From Chrysogorgia sp. JL179-B06 (lineage: Eukaryota; Cnidaria; Anthozoa; Scleralcyonacea; Chrysogorgiidae): a stretch of DNA of 64,000 nt. Position 1 is the first letter of the stretch; each line of letters starts with the position of its first letter. The DNA is taken from NCBI GenBank assembly GCA_035772405.1, contig JAYKKM010000351.1, positions 1,594,501-1,658,500 of the forward strand. The letters are read 5' to 3'. Of the stretch, positions 32,489 to 44,982 are shown one piece after another. Position numbers and translations under genes: made by a program. The notes beneath the pieces were generated by a model that worked only from the letters and a program-made list of their open reading frames with translations, was not told where the DNA came from and did not search any database.

Positions 32489-33055
32489 CTATAAATAGAT
32501 GAAAACAGTAAGATTCATGCATACGCTATTTAACATTTTTGTGTCTACTGGAAGTAGACAATAATGCTACCGACAGCAGACTTTATTTATTTGTCTTTTC
32601 GTGACCGTTACGTGACCGAATTACGAAGTTGATTCGGATATTGCAGGGTAAACAAGTTTTGGCGAACATTTACGGCTTATTGTTATTTGGTTTTTTCTTC
32701 TGTGTTGTTTTCTTCGACGAATACACGTTCAATGAAAGATAACACTTCAATGTAGATATTTAGATTTAATTCGTTGTACGCATCGAATTCATTATTGATT
32801 TATACACTACAACATATCCAAACATCATGAAGCATCGCAGATTAAACTATAGTTACTTTTCGACAACAACCATTAACATCCTCGTTTATTGCTTTTGATT
32901 TTGACATGTATGTTAGTAATTCATTTATCTTTTTAAACGTTGACAGTTATTTCCCCATTTCAGGTTTGAAAACGTGTTGGATTATGAGGTTGCTGCTCAA
33001 TATAATAGCAGAGTGTTTGTTGCGATAATTGTTGTTCTCATGTTTATTTATACTA
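32489..33055. other. Intron sequence, no feature seen
   Basis: AT-rich, between exons A and B of the unknown gene. Confidence 0.4.
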
Positions 33056-33392
33056 TGTTTAAAGTGCCTATAACGTCTCTGCGGATTTAACATATTTGTA
33101 ATCTATGGTTTCTCCTGAGAAAAATTGTAATACATCTTGTCAGCTGAAAATGTCATCTTCATAGACTTTTTGCTGTTAAAGTTGACGGAAATGACGTCAA
33201 ATCGGGAATCTGTCTACATGAAAACCTCTTTACAGATGCCCGATTTGACGTCATTTCCGTCAACTTTAACAGCAAAAAAGTATATAAAGATGAAATTTTC
33301 AGCTGACAAGATATATTACAATTTATCTCAGGAGAATCCATAGATTACAAATATGTTAAATTCCCACAGACGTTATAGGCACTTTAAATACA
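33056..33392. mobile_element. Palindromic MITE, TTTAAAGTGCC ends
   Basis: The ends TTTAAAGTGCCTATAACGTC and GACGTTATAGGCACTTTAAA are perfect inverses. The arms continue inwards (GTTGACGGAAATGACGTCAA mirrored) around a short loop at 33212-33232. Same terminal motif as the MITEs at 17776 and 43399. Confidence 0.8.
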
Positions 33393-33524
33393 CTGGTATT
33401 GGATACTTGTTATTGCTGTTACTATTATGTTTCGGCATAATTCATTTTGTAACTTTTCATTTAGTTTTGGTTTTTACAGCTATAATCATCCAACTGAATA
33501 AATGAGTTGTTGCGCTGAAACACC

Positions 33525-33643
<119 letters not shown>

Positions 33644-33769
33644 TAAGGTGTGGTTTACCAACCAACGACGATTTCCAGAAGAACGATCCAGAATTGGATT
33701 CACAGTTACCTCCAGAATATGGAATGTATAGATACGGAAAGAGAGGCAAACAACTTCTTTACATGTCTT

Positions 33770-33890
33770 TTATTTATTAAAACTTTTCGGCATATTCAGC
33801 CTTCATCAGTTAAAAAGTAAAATTTTGTTTTGACTTTTTAACTGATGAAGGCTGAATATGCCGAAACGTTTTAATAAATAAAGGACCAGC
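33770..33890. repeat. Inverted pair of hammerhead-like units
   Basis: AACTGATGAAGGCTGAATAT occurs on the minus strand (33778-33814) and again on the plus strand (33838-33874), around TAAAAAGTAAAATTTTG. Each has CTGATGA, stem II GGC/GCC and a GAAA. The plus copy continues CGTT with a 4-bp stem I (TTAA/TTAA); the minus copy has GAAAAGTT, which weakens stem III. This looks like the inverted terminal region of another Penelope family. Confidence 0.5.
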
Positions 33891-33922
33891 GTAAAGAAGT
33901 TGTTTGCCTCTCTCTCCGTATC

Positions 33923-33957
<35 letters not shown>

Positions 33958-34013
33958 GTACCAAATTTTATCACTAGTTTCATTATACGCATGACAAAAT
34001 TACCGAATTCTGA

Positions 34014-34719
34014 TTGGTCGAGAGGAGTGCAATTATTTCGTTAAATGGAATTGGAATAAAAAACTCAATTAAGATGGCTGCCAATTGCAATGGATTTCTT
34101 TTGAATCATTTCCCACGGCTTGGTTCATGCAAGCAATTGAAAATTATTTCGAAATATTTTAACATGAATGCCGAGAATATTGTCCCTAATGGGAAAAGAC
34201 GTCATTAAAGGCTTGAAGCATAGAACATAGAGCATAGAACTTTAATTGTTATTCACTAGCCAGTAAGTATGTGAGTTAATATCTAGTAAAAAACGAATTG
34301 GCCTCTGTGAACCAGCATAGTCTAGTTATTTTGCTTGTGGTTTTATGGATAACAATCCGCGGTAATGAGTAATGTTTTGACAAGTTGGATACTAGAGACG
34401 ACGTAACTTTATCATACATATAATAAAAAAGTAATCGTGTGGTTTTGCTCAATTAAAAATCACACCGCTCGTGATATGTGAATATTATACCAAATTGCAC
34501 ATTAAGCCGTTACAAAATTTTCAAATATCACTCCTAGTAGTGTAAATCCTTAATTGCAACAGTGAGCTCTATATATTATATATATAACTGGAGTACTATA
34601 GTGCCAGTCAAAAAGGGAAGCCAAACATGGCGGACATGGAGACCGACTTTCGGTTTCAGTCCCTACGCGGGCTTGTGTTCCAGGCCTTTTAGCGACCTTG
34701 TACTTTAGTTTTTGTTGGT
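34014..34719. other. No convincing gene
   Basis: Starts with a TTCTGATTGGTCGAG repeat. The 64-codon plus ORF at 34014 has no family resemblance. A short ATAGAACATAGAGCATAGAAC repeat lies at 34220-34240. Confidence 0.4.
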
Positions 34720-34910
34720 GAAGGCTCAAATGGATGACTCAAAAGGACCTTCTCATTTTCAAGAACTAGTCTGACCGTAATCCCAATAATAATCCTAACC
34801 GCGTAATCCTAACCTTAAACCTATCCCTAACCATAGCTAACCATAACTTAACCAAAAATAAAGACCAAACACAAACAGAAAGGTCCTTTTGAGTCATCCC
34901 TTTTAGCCTA
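34720..34910. mobile_element. MITE with telomere-like interior, copy 1
   Basis: Inverted ends (AAGGCTCAAATGGATGACTC / GAGTCATCCCTTTTAGCC) surround CCTAACC-rich degenerate repeats. A second copy is at 57809-58027. Confidence 0.75.
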
Positions 34911-35632
34911 AACCGTTTTTGTTTGGTAATTCGGTTACGAAATTATTTATAAGAACAAAAAAAGCCCTCGAAATAAGTGAGACAGACAAACTTTCAGTAA
35001 CCGAGTACTTGCAGAAAAGGATTTAGTAACGTTAAGTGACCTACTAGTAACATCAGTTGTCTGAAAATGGTAGACGGTGATACGGTATAAAGAAATCGTT
35101 GGATATATAAGTTGCTTTTCTCAAGAATTTTCTGAGGGCTTCTTTCGTCATTTTCATTTTTGTGTTAATTCTGCAATTAGTTTCAATAAGAAATGTACCA
35201 TTTTGACACGACTTGACTTTGGTAATATAAATTTGAAATTATTGGTTATATATGAGACTGAAACTGACGTACTAAAGCACTTCATGACATCGATATTTGG
35301 CTTATAACTTTTTGCCTGACGAACGACCAGGACGTACAGTGTAGTCGACGAGTTACATAATAGACCACTGAATTACATTCGCTATCATACGATTGCCTAT
35401 ACAATACCGATTGTCTTCAGGTTCAGGGTTTGTAATGTAAAGGGATTTTATACCTTTTACCCTACCAATTCGCAAGTCATGTATTATTAAGGTCAGCAAT
35501 ATCATCGGCCTTTGGAATCCAGGCGTTGTTAGTAGTTGGAGGTGAGTTTCAGTGTGTAAAGCCTTAATTTTCAATTCAATTAGGAAATATTTACTAATGC
35601 ATTCCTCCAATAAAAACGTGCCAATTACTTAC
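34911..35632. other. Intron sequence, no feature seen
   Basis: Between exons A and B of the unknown gene. An alternative exon could follow ATTCCAAAG at 35512, but exon B fits the phase equally well. Confidence 0.35.
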
Positions 35633-35708
35633 ATTTCAACAAGTGAGTTGTCGGTATTGAAAATACCCTCGAGATCCTCGACGTCTTCTTGGTCATTTCT
35701 CATAAGAT
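35633..35708 (-). CDS. Unknown host gene, exon A
   Basis: 76 nt between acceptor TATTTTTTCAAG and a consensus donor GTAAGT. Frame: LMRNDQEDVEDLEGIFNTDN, then SLVE. Entered in phase 1, left in phase 2 (AT), fitting exon B. The acidic composition suits an intracellular or regulatory segment, but no family is recognised. Upstream exons must exist at higher coordinates or beyond the window. Confidence 0.5.
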
Positions 35709-37132
35709 CTTGAAAAAATATATAAATATATTCACACTATGCATCAAGGGCTCAGAAATTGTCCGAGTGAGCAGAAGTTACAGTTTGTATTGCTACCTAA
35801 GGGTCAGTATGATCCGAAATAGGGTCAGAATTTAGCACGAAAATGATTTTCATTTAAATGAAAAATCGATCCGCCATTAATTTCTCACTAATCACCCACC
35901 AACGTTATACGCTCTATATATTCGTTGTTCTATGATAGATTATAGATAACTTCTGACTTTTGAAATTCAAATTTTGAAAACTTGGAAGTAGAATACGGAA
36001 GAAGCAAACTGACACACTGTGAATTTACGGTGAAATTGGCGGCGAGGTTTGACCGTAATTATTTCTCCTTCTCCTTATATACCGGATATGTTTAATTCTT
36101 TGATTTTGGGACAGACGGCGCGGTGCATGGGTCTATTATCATAATCTTATATAATGCTTTCGATATTCCACTTTGATTTGATATAATGTTTGCGCTAGTT
36201 CCTTATTGTTTGATATAATGACTATTACGGTAGATACTTCATTTGAAAACATGCTAAAAAAGCGATCACCATTAAATCGTATGAAACTTTTAAATAATTT
36301 TTGGACACATGGCGCACAATTGTATTATACGGTATGAAACCATGAGTAAGTTAGCCGGATATAGCCGGACATGGTTTCATGTAACGATATTGTCGTGTTG
36401 ACGTTTTAGTTGGTTTTGCATTATGTATCAAACCATGAGTAGACTATTGTTTTTCATGGTATGATATAAATAACATTTCTCTTTACATTATATTTCAAAT
36501 AATGAATCGAACGTTTGCATCATTGTAAATAATGACGTTTAAAGTCATATCATATAATTTACGCTAAATAATTTTTAAGAAATAGAAGTAAATAAACTAA
36601 TGTTATAAATAACTCGAAGCTTTTCTTTCGCTTAAAATAATGCAACTTTAATAATTCATGAACTAAGTCAACAAACGTGTGTATGATTAAAGACAGTATA
36701 TAAAAGCTTAAGGTAACTAATGACAACTACAAGCTATAGTTATGATACTGTAATGTTACAGCGCCAGATTTAGGACTGTGGAGGAAATTAGGGAAGACAC
36801 AATTGTGAGGAAATTAGGGAAGACACAATTGTAGGGGGTCCGTGGGCATCCCCCGGAAATTGTTTTAATTTTTGGGTCTCTGAAACGGCATTTCCTGCAT
36901 TTTGAGGGCACTTTTGGACAAAATATAAACGTCTTCAATCACATTTTTTAACAGTGTATCTCGTCATTTTTAAGAAACATTTTGGTCTAAATTAAATGAG
37001 GTTAAACTTGCATTTTGCATTTCATTTTAAAAGGTCATATTTCAAAATATCACTACTGACACTACATATTATTGAGACCAGGCACCTTACGAGCCTTGCG
37101 TCTAGCAAACTCTTCTATCAGCTCATCGAAGT
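35709..37132. other. Non-coding; possible hAT-derived patch
   Basis: 36750-36930 holds GGAAATTAGGGAAGACACAA twice in tandem and a GGGGTCC patch like 14437. This is probably the decayed left part of the hAT fragment that follows. Confidence 0.4.
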
Positions 37133-37330
37133 TTATCTCAGGCAAAACGTCATATTATATGTTCTAATGTTCATTGGTGCTAAATAGGTGAGTCGTTCAT
37201 GTGTCATGGTTGTGCGAAGTCTATTATTGATGTGTTTCAGCTTCGAAAACGAACGTTCACCACCGCAATTGGTCACCATCTGCACGAGATACCTGTACAC
37301 GAGGGGTAAATTACTCTGGAAAAAGCGTAC
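37133..37330 (-). pseudogene. hAT transposase C-terminal dimerisation fragment
   Basis: SNLPLVYRYLVQMVTNCGGE, then RSFSKLKHINNRLRTTMTHE, matches the hAT C-terminal block (ERSFSKLK...LRSTM.. .RL). It is distant from the intact hAT at 21894. The rest of the gene is gone, replaced by TTTTGGGATTTTT-type low-complexity sequence. Confidence 0.65.
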
Positions 37331-38925
37331 GAAGATTCTTGGGATAAAAAAATCCCTGCAATTTTTCTCGGGATTCTGGTATTTTTTTTCCAAATTTTCA
37401 GGGATTTTTGGATTTTTTCAAGATTGTTTTCGAAATATTTTCCCCGTTTTTTTTTCCGCCGAACTTTATCCGCAATTTTTTGCGACATATAATGTATCGA
37501 GTTTTTTTTAAAAAACGAAGTAAATGAACGTTAAGGAAACAACATTTTATTAAAATTTTATTATTTTAAGAGTGCAGTCAATTAAATTAAACCCAAACAC
37601 GTGTTTGTCGCCATTTTTCTCCCGATCCTCATGTGATAAATTATTTTAAGGGTATTTTAAGGGTTTAAAGAGGATATTCCGTGGGAGATTTTTCTAAATT
37701 TGATGGATTTATCGATTTTGCGATGATGTTGAGGTTTTTATTGTTTTTTTCTGAGTATTTTCTGAAATATTTAGAGATTTCGTGGGATTTTTTGGGATTT
37801 TGGGATTCTAGGATTTTTATTAAAATTAGTAAGATTTTGGGATTTTTAAAAATATTTTTTTGGATTTTTGACGAAGTGTACGAAGATTTTCAGAGTAATT
37901 TATCCCTCGCCTGTACATGCGAAGTGCTATTTCTACATTAGGAGAACGTTTTCTCTTCCCGTCTTATCGTCCTCTTCTTGCTTGAACATCATTGAAAATT
38001 CAACGAACTGGATAAATTCAATGCCAAGACATTGGTCATCATTTTTGTGGAGGCCACCACCAAACATTATTTTGGGGCGACCGCCAAGTCCGCCCTGACC
38101 TAAATCCGGCGTTGATCATATGACAGGAGTAATGCAACTTGTCACTAGACCATGAGATAGGATCACTAGCTTAAATAAACTTAAGAAGTCGGTATATTTT
38201 AAGTGGCGCGAGGAAGGTTCACATATTATTATTATAATTATTATTATTTCTTCTTCTTAGTTAGACTACCTTCAGTTCTTCCGATAACATATTATAATTA
38301 TAATTATTATTATTTTAAAATTATATCTGATTTTCAAAGGGCCGTGTGATAAATTTACCTATACGAAATATTGAAAATTTATCTACTATTATTTACTATC
38401 TACAAAATTAAACTAGACAAATATCGAAACTAACTATATGTACAGAGAAAGTTTAACCGTGCAAACAAATTCCAAAAAGTATTTCAAAAACATCATAATG
38501 AATTTACCTGATTTGTCAAAGTTGATACAGGTTGCGGTAATGTTTGTTAATTTTTAAAAAGAAGCACACTGACAATTTCAAGTATATGAAAAGCTGGTTT
38601 TTAGGAAGTTTGTTTTTGACTTGTTTAAATAAAGCTTCCGATATCATTGCTTCTCAAACTGTATGAGTTATTGTGACTATAAGTAGTAAATAGTTTTGAC
38701 GTGCCATAACTCGTAATGCCTTTGATCTAGTTTGGATTATTGATATATACTGTATGTATTGATATATACTATATTATGCAAAATACAGTAAGCGCGAAAC
38801 GCAACGTTTCTTGAGAAAATACATTTTATATTAAAAGTTAATTTTACAAAGGAATAGGTTCGATTCGATAATAATTTCACTGGACAAAGTGCTTAGGCTA
38901 TAGTTAACTGAATATAACCAATAGC
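37331..38925. other. Low-complexity and non-coding sequence
   Basis: 37360-37890 is rich in imperfect TTTTGGGATTTTT units on both sides of an AT-rich core. The rest is AT-rich with ATTATTATT patches near 38225-38320. ORFs here are low-complexity artefacts. Confidence 0.45.
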
Positions 38926-39398
38926 ATGCAGTATCGCGAATTTGATAGCCAGACAGGAAATTATACACTTGAAATTAAGTCGACGGTGTCTGCCTCTGAC
39001 AGGATTGTACTCCAGCTAGTTAACATTATACTCGTTTATTCCTGCTGGTCTAACGGTCTTATGGTTTCTGGTGTTTTTAGTTATATGTACAAGTGTAGGA
39101 AAAGAAATTATCCTCGAAACTACATACAGACTCATATTTGTAACGGAAATTAACTTAATATAATTTTTTAATTTTTGCCGAAGCTTTCGACGTGACATTG
39201 TAGACGGTCTTAATCTTTATGTAACAATGTGTACATATACACGACGTACTACTACAATGCTATATTATGCCGGATTATTTCCCTAGAGATTTTTATTATC
39301 ATTATTATTTTAATTTTTTTAAGAAACACGGTATCTCGATTCCATCAGCCCAAGAAACCAGGCGTAACAGCTCGGTACTGCAGCTTGATAGACATGAG

Positions 39399-39399
<1 letters not shown>
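38926..39399. other. No convincing gene
   Basis: The 75-codon plus ORF at 38926 shows no family resemblance. Confidence 0.35.
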
Positions 39400-39438
<39 letters not shown>

Positions 39439-39615
39439 CAAAGTGTTGTGATAATAAATATCGGGTACAAAATCGTACGGGTAGAGTGCTCAATGCTTAA
39501 GCAGAGCGGCATAACAGATGATTAAAACACAAGTTACTTCATTTAGAACTTTATTTCCACTACAAACTTGTTTCGTATGGCAAGCGTATTGCTTGTCACA
39601 CTCATCAGGTGAAAA

Positions 39616-39662
<47 letters not shown>
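39400..39662. repeat. Two (AT)n tracts around a Penelope-like end
   Basis: (AT)n at 39400-39436 and 39619-39662. Between them, CTTGTCACACTCATCAGGTGAAAAGTG resembles the termini seen beside other Penelope hammerheads (CTGATGA on the minus strand at 39604). Confidence 0.5.
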
Positions 39663-39664
<2 letters not shown>

Positions 39665-39729
39665 TGACACCCCGATCGAATACTATGCGATTTCACCAGT
39701 GACTGATTTCGAATCTAGTCAGTGAACGC

Positions 39730-39860
39730 TTTGTATAGTCTTGTTTTTTTAATTCTGTTTACATATTACGTCTGGTATATATAGTTCTTTACAGTGCCGC
39801 TGCATCACCACAGGCCAAAGACTTGCCTTCTGGTTTACTGCGTGGAAATAATTATAAGCT
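39730..39860. repeat. Arm of the GTGCCGCTGCAT repeat family
   Basis: TTACAGTGCCGCTGCATCAC and its surroundings recur at 40495, 41605 and 42740 in alternating orientations. Confidence 0.55.
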
Positions 39861-39904
39861 ATATTGCTCTACACGGCTATGTATAGTTAAGTGTTATAAC
39901 TTAT

Positions 39905-40080
39905 AGGGATTTAGGGTGAAGGAAAATTCGAGGGTTAGAATATACACATTTTAAGACCAAACCGGGACCTTGTTGCAAAAAATGCAACAGCAAGGCCTTC
40001 CGGTTGCAATTGAACCGGCGACCTTGCGATGCAGAGCTACGGAGGCCGTTGGCGAGAGCCTGTCGTTGTGAGCAATGTCT
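39905..40080 (-). mobile_element. SINE family 1, degenerate copy
   Basis: Same body and B box as the 5436-6456 units (AAACCGGGACC; TTCAATTGC on the minus strand). The tRNA head is internally deleted (39994-40047). Confidence 0.65.
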
Positions 40081-41439
40081 AGTACAAATAAATGTTTCAT
40101 TATATCTGTAAACGGATTTTGTACCATCATTAAGGACTTTAAAAGATGGTTTATATAGCACGTAACAGTAATACTAATATAGTAACTGAGCAACCTGTCC
40201 CAAAAAAAACACATTGTAAATTGCATTAACAAAACGTTAGGAACTGGCTTGCCGAATTATATATTGAAACATGCTTTACATCATTTAGGAAAGATACCTG
40301 AGGTGATATATAGTGACGATGTTACAACATATATCTAATTTCATCCGTATTTGAAAGTTGCCACTTTAATTAGGTCTTATACTAGGTTTTCTTACAACTT
40401 GTGTTTCGAACAATTTTGATAATTTCTTTCAATTTCTAGATTAGTATAGTACCAGCTAGAAAATTAATCGATACAAAGGCAAATATTTGGCATGGTCATC
40501 ATGCAGCGGCACGACTGCAAATAACTACCAGATGTAACATGTACACATATTTCAAAAGACTGAACAAGACAAGTGGTCACCGGTTAGATTCGAAATTCAC
40601 TGGCTAGATTTGAAAGCGGTATGGAATCGTGGGCTATAAAATCTATCAAGTAGGTTAATCATTACTCTATTTTTACATTATTTTAGATCGATTATATAAA
40701 TACCGAAACGATTTTTTAGCTTTATAGTCAAACCAAGTTGATACGCGTCTCTTAAACACACCTGTGAGCCCATGCACGAAAAGCGAATTCCTACCAAAGC
40801 AGAAATGAAATATGCAAAACTAATAATAAGCAAAAGGAAGCATCTGCTGAGTTGAGTATATGTGACTGAGGTTATGTGTATGCACGTATAATCATGCATG
40901 TGTTGACAGCAGTAATTTCCAAACCTGTATGTATTAACATGATTAGCAAGTATCGAGAGTCGAAAAATCTCAAACGTTATATATGTAAACATTTTTACTT
41001 ACCGAGAAAGAGGCTATTTAGGTTAATGTCTCCCATCGTCAGATCAAGGTATGACCTTCTTCGAGGTGATGGTGTGATGGCGAGTTGCCGAAACAATAAC
41101 CTGAAGCAATTGTTGCATAATTTACATGCGCGTGGATAATCATGCAGGTTTCAAAGTTCACACTGTAAATAGACCACCACCTCAGTATTATTTTCGACTC
41201 CCTGCACGCAATGACGTCTGGTGACATTTCCATGTCTGCTGGCATTCATCTGCGTTTGCGTTTGATAGTGACTATATAATGAAGCCCAAAAGTGACCTTT
41301 GCTTGCTCGCTGTTCAAACCTCTTGTTACTACTCGGGCCACAAATAAACAATTTGCCCTTCAAAAGTCGTGTTATCGCCTTATTATAAAGCTAAAAAACA
41401 ATTTTAGTATTTGTACAGTCGATCTAAATGAGTGAAAAT
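40081..41439. other. Mixed repeats, no gene
   Basis: 40360-40450 is an inverted copy of 41440-41530 (ACTAGGTTTTCTTACAACTT). 41330-41400 is an inverted copy of 43970-44070 (GGGCCACAAATAAACAAT). ORFs here fall in these repeats. Confidence 0.45.
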
Positions 41440-42830
41440 TAGAAATAGGGTATAGTAATGTAGAAATTGAGAGAGATTTTAAAATTGTTCGAAACACAAG
41501 TTGTAAGAAAACCTAGTATTAACTTATTATATAAGACCTATAATTAAAGATCATACAGCGCACCACTCAAAAAGGCGAATGTTTTTTTTCCTGAGCTGTC
41601 ATGCAGCGGCACTGCAAAGAATTACCAGACGTAACATGTAAACAGAATTCAAAAGAACAAGACTATATAACAGAACGCTATTTCCAAGTCAAATACCGGT
41701 AATAGAAGTAATATGTAATCTTCCACTTATTTCAAAATACTCATTAAATATTGATTTCTTTTGAATTTTCATCATGAATTATTAATGAGTTTGAAAACTC
41801 TATTTTCAAATTCAGCTCGGTAATCAGAACGCTGTTTCAAAGTAACACTATCTCATGTTGTGGTCTAGTGGTTATGGCACTAGCCTGTGTGCAGACTCGT
41901 TATTATTTGAGTCGAGTCTGCACGCAGGTTATTATAACACGAGTTGCTGTGCGATCTAGTGGTTACCACACATATCTATATTTGAGCAAGGAGTCGCGAG
42001 TTCCATCGTGGGTCTGGCCACCAGTCAGGGTCTTAAAATAATTGAGAATGTGCTGCCTTTACAATAACACCAGTAAAATGTAGGACTTTGCGTGTATTTC
42101 GGAAAAAGGCCTTAAAATCGTATGCCCTAGGGCCTAGGAAACCTTATCAGTTGAGTTTTCCATTCACATAAAGAGTGCATAATAGTGGAGCGCTTAAAAT
42201 ATGAGCCTCCGCAACCGCCTATCCTGCGTGATCGCTCCAAGTAAATCATATTAATTTTCAAGTTGAATAAGTAATTAGAATACTATATCGTTAATCGTAC
42301 AGTTCTTCCACTTTGAAGGAGTTTTCTTTCAATAGGAATGTTTTGAAGATATGAAGGAATTTTGAAGGGATTACATTTTTTTTAGCATATATGGAGCAAT
42401 TTTGAAGAAAACATGCAAAATTTGAAGCACTTTATGCTGGCTCGTAGGAACTCTCAAAATGATTCTTGTTATACCGCATAGTTATATAAAGCATTGATTC
42501 ATAACAATTTCTTGTTTTTAAGAGACATTTCGAACACTTGACGTTACCCATGCATACCATGTAACAATTATTATTGTATACTACTAAAGCTGTTGTGTTA
42601 TTGTTAGCATTATTTTGCCGTGTTTAATTTGGAAATAGCGTTCTATTACCGTATTGAAGTTGGAAATAGCATTATATTGTATGGTCTTGTTCTTTTGAAT
42701 TCTGTTTTATGTTACGTCTGACTGGTAATTCTTTACAGTGCCGCTGCATGACCTCAGGAAAAAACATTTGCCTTTTTCAGTGGCGGTACCTTTAATTATA
42801 GGTCTTATACAATAAGTATATAGTATACTA
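41440..42830. mobile_element. Foldback element with ~190-bp inverted arms
   Basis: The left arm 41530-41700 (TATAAGACCTATAATTAAAG; GCAGCGGCACTGCAAAGAAT) is mirrored at 42640-42820. The interior carries SINE family 3 and TTGAAGG repeats. Related arms occur from 39730. Confidence 0.6.
41855..42060 (+). mobile_element. tRNA-derived SINE family 3
   Basis: Two tRNA-like modules: GTGGTCTAGTGGTTATGG at 41859, and TGCGATCTAGTGGTTACCAC at 41950 with a B box near GAGTTCCATCG (41998). A strong hairpin (TGCAGACTCG...CGAGTCTGCA) lies between them. Confidence 0.55.
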
Positions 42831-43016
42831 GATTTTGATTTTAATTTGTTTGGCATCGCGGTTAAAGCCTTGTTCCTTCATCGCATTGGCCAGCCTGTTG
42901 TGCACAACGTCGTTTCGCACGTTAAAATCGTCAAGCTCTGTTTGAATTCTCGCATCTCCCCACAACAACACCAAATGCCGCGTTTCATCGTCTGTCCAAA
43001 CATTACGGGTTGCCAT
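42830..43016 (-). CDS. Myb/SANT-like DNA-binding domain exon
   Basis: The frame MATRNVWTDDETRHLVLLWG, then RIQTELDDFNVRNDVVHNRL and FNRDAKQIKIK, is the first exon of a Myb/SANT-like (trihelix) protein: W-TDDETR..L..LW then a LA..M...G..R. .QI pattern. A donor-like site (CTA|GTATAC) follows at 42831. The partner exons were not found. The domain is common in both transcription factors and Harbinger partner proteins, so it may be TE-derived. The Met at 43016 is a good start. Confidence 0.55.
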
Positions 43017-43109
43017 AATTTGTGAATTTTGCGCGCGATCTGTCTTTGGATCTTCCCTCCAAAAATATAAATGTTGCTGATTAGTATTTTTCGTGGGCTC
43101 CGATTCAAG

Positions 43110-43398
43110 GGGTTGTTATGGAAAGTAGTTCCAGGTCAGGTTCGAAACATGTTTAAAGCAAAGGACTGACCTGAGACTGACCTAGGACTGCGTTTTCAGA
43201 CCTATACCTAAACGCTGGGCCTGAAAACACGGTCCTATATAGGTCAGTCTCAGGTCAGTCCTCGCACGTTTAAACCAGAGGCATAGCCTCGCTAGGTCGG
43301 TCCTAGGTCAGGTATATTCCCCTCTGAGCAATGGATGCGTAAAGAAAACACGGTGTTATATACACCTCGGGCAATTAAGATAACTTTAACTATATATA
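43110..43398. repeat. Inverted ACCTGACCTAGGACTG-type repeat
   Basis: Palindromic unit of CAGGTCAG / CTGACCTG motifs between 43130 and 43320 (GGACTGACCTGAGACTGACC mirrored by GGTCAGTCTCAGGTCAGTCC), probably a small MITE. Confidence 0.55.
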
Positions 43399-43850
43399 TG
43401 GTGAAAGCGCCCTATGAAATGAAAATTAAGTTTGTTTAAATGCACTCCGAAAATGAATATATAGGAATGCTAATTTAGAGTTCTTTCGTATCTCATGTCG
43501 TTTTTGAGATATTTAGACTTATGTGATATGCAAATACAGTATGCCGTCAAGATGTTTCTATATTTTTAGAAAATCAAGTATATTTTTGAAATTATTCAAC
43601 GAAATCACTTGAAACTTTGCACAGTACACTTCGTGGCACCTAACATTACATTCTAATTCAGTTAATTTTCTAAAAATGTAGAAGCATCTTGACGTCATAG
43701 GCTACTAAATTTCATATCACACATAATTATCTAAATATCTCAAGAACGACGTGAGATATGAAAGCTATATAAATTACCATTCCTCGTCATTTTAGGAGTT
43801 CATTTAAATAAGACAAATTTAATTTTAATTTCAAAGGCAATTTAAAAGCC
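43399..43850. mobile_element. MITE, TTAAAGTGCC family, uninterrupted copy
   Basis: About 450 bp. The arms GAAATGAAAATTAAGTTTGT and ACAAATTTAATTTTAATTTC are mirrored. It gives the undisturbed order for the nested copy at 17776-20155. Confidence 0.75.
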
Positions 43851-44253
43851 TTTTCTCTTCCTGTGTCCCAGAGGTGTCTCGGGCTTTCAAACTACCACAA
43901 TAGGTTGTTTTAAAAGAATACTAATTAATTTTCTGCCGGTTTCGTTTTTTATACACACATTGGATCAATACAAAAACGATTGTTTTAGCTTTATATTTAT
44001 TAAACCTTATTAAGATTTTAATAAGGCAATAACATGACTTTTGAAGGCATATTGTTTATTTGTGGCCCGCGTATAGTAAGCACGCAAATTTAAAATAATA
44101 AAGTTGAGGCTAGTATATTATGCGACTAAGGTTATGCGCAGAGAGTCTGATTAGGGTTGCGCGGGACACGCGGCAGATGTTTAGCGTGCATGGGACGGCC
44201 CTTGCCTCGGTTGCGAACAATCGACATTGGCGTTGTCGCATGAACTGCTGAAC

Positions 44254-44255
<2 letters not shown>
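43851..44255. other. No gene seen
   Basis: Contains the inverted partner of 41330-41400 at 43970-44070. Confidence 0.4.

Positions 44256-44310
<55 letters not shown>
44256..44310. repeat. (AT)n microsatellite
   Basis: At the 3' boundary of a Penelope fragment. Confidence 0.9.
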
Positions 44311-44312
<2 letters not shown>

Positions 44313-44670
44313 GAAAAGGTGGTAAACTGCCAATAATTTAGTGACGAAATACTGACGTTTCGAGCGGAGACCTTCAACAGAGTAAGACGAGATGAAATAA
44401 AATAAATAGGGCTTATATATATATATGCCAAAAGGGTGTCACAAGTATAAAGTAGCCAATCAATGCTCGGGAGATAAACAAACTAATAATTGACGAGATG
44501 CGAAAAGTTAAATAATTTGCTATTTTTACAGTTGATCAGCAAACAGACTGAGAGGGAGGGAGAAATGACAGGTCCAATATCCAAGGGGATTAGGCGATAA
44601 TATATTAGCAGTAAGAAACATAGCAGTCAGAATGAAAGTGCATAAGCTAATAATAAAAAGTTCCAAATAT
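44311..44670 (-). mobile_element. Penelope 3' UTR fragment (minus)
   Basis: Matches the 3' UTR of 26261-28557 from GAAAAGGTGGTAAACTGCCA onward, with scattered changes. At 44672-44695 a short ORF piece (ATCGGAATTTTCACATTT) appears in the opposite orientation, another inverted junction. Confidence 0.75.
44350..44384 (-). ncRNA. Broken hammerhead motif
   Basis: Same layout as the 26309 motif, but the core reads CTGTTGA: the invariant A after CUG is changed to U, so it should not cleave. Confidence 0.55.
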
Positions 44671-44982
44671 TATCAATCGGAATTTTCACATTTCACACCG
44701 TATTTACATATCATCAAGTTACAAGTCTTCTAGTGTCTGTTTTATTTCTGATGACTTGTTTTAATATCTTAATATTTTAGATCTGACGCATCTGGAAATT
44801 GTTTATATAGCTCTGTGTCCTTTATAGCAATGGTAGGAGATAATTCTCTTGTTGAAAGTCTGAGGGTTATGGTATCCATTGATCTTTTTTTAAATTCCAA
44901 TTTTTATTATGATCATCTGTCATTTAATTCCATCTATGCAAAGCACAAGGAGCTTCACATACCTTTCCCTCACAATACAATT

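Noticed and set aside
35353..35512. Alternative last exon following exon A
   Set aside because: It also fits the phase after ATTCCAAAG, but the composition is less coding-like than exon B. Only transcripts can decide.
36756..36938. Minus-strand 60-codon ORF
   Set aside because: Falls in a patch repeated at 14430, so it is probably decayed hAT DNA.
38500..38600. Exon upstream of exon A (ending CAAATCAG before GTAAAT)
   Set aside because: The outgoing phase would fit, but the frame meets a stop before any usable acceptor.
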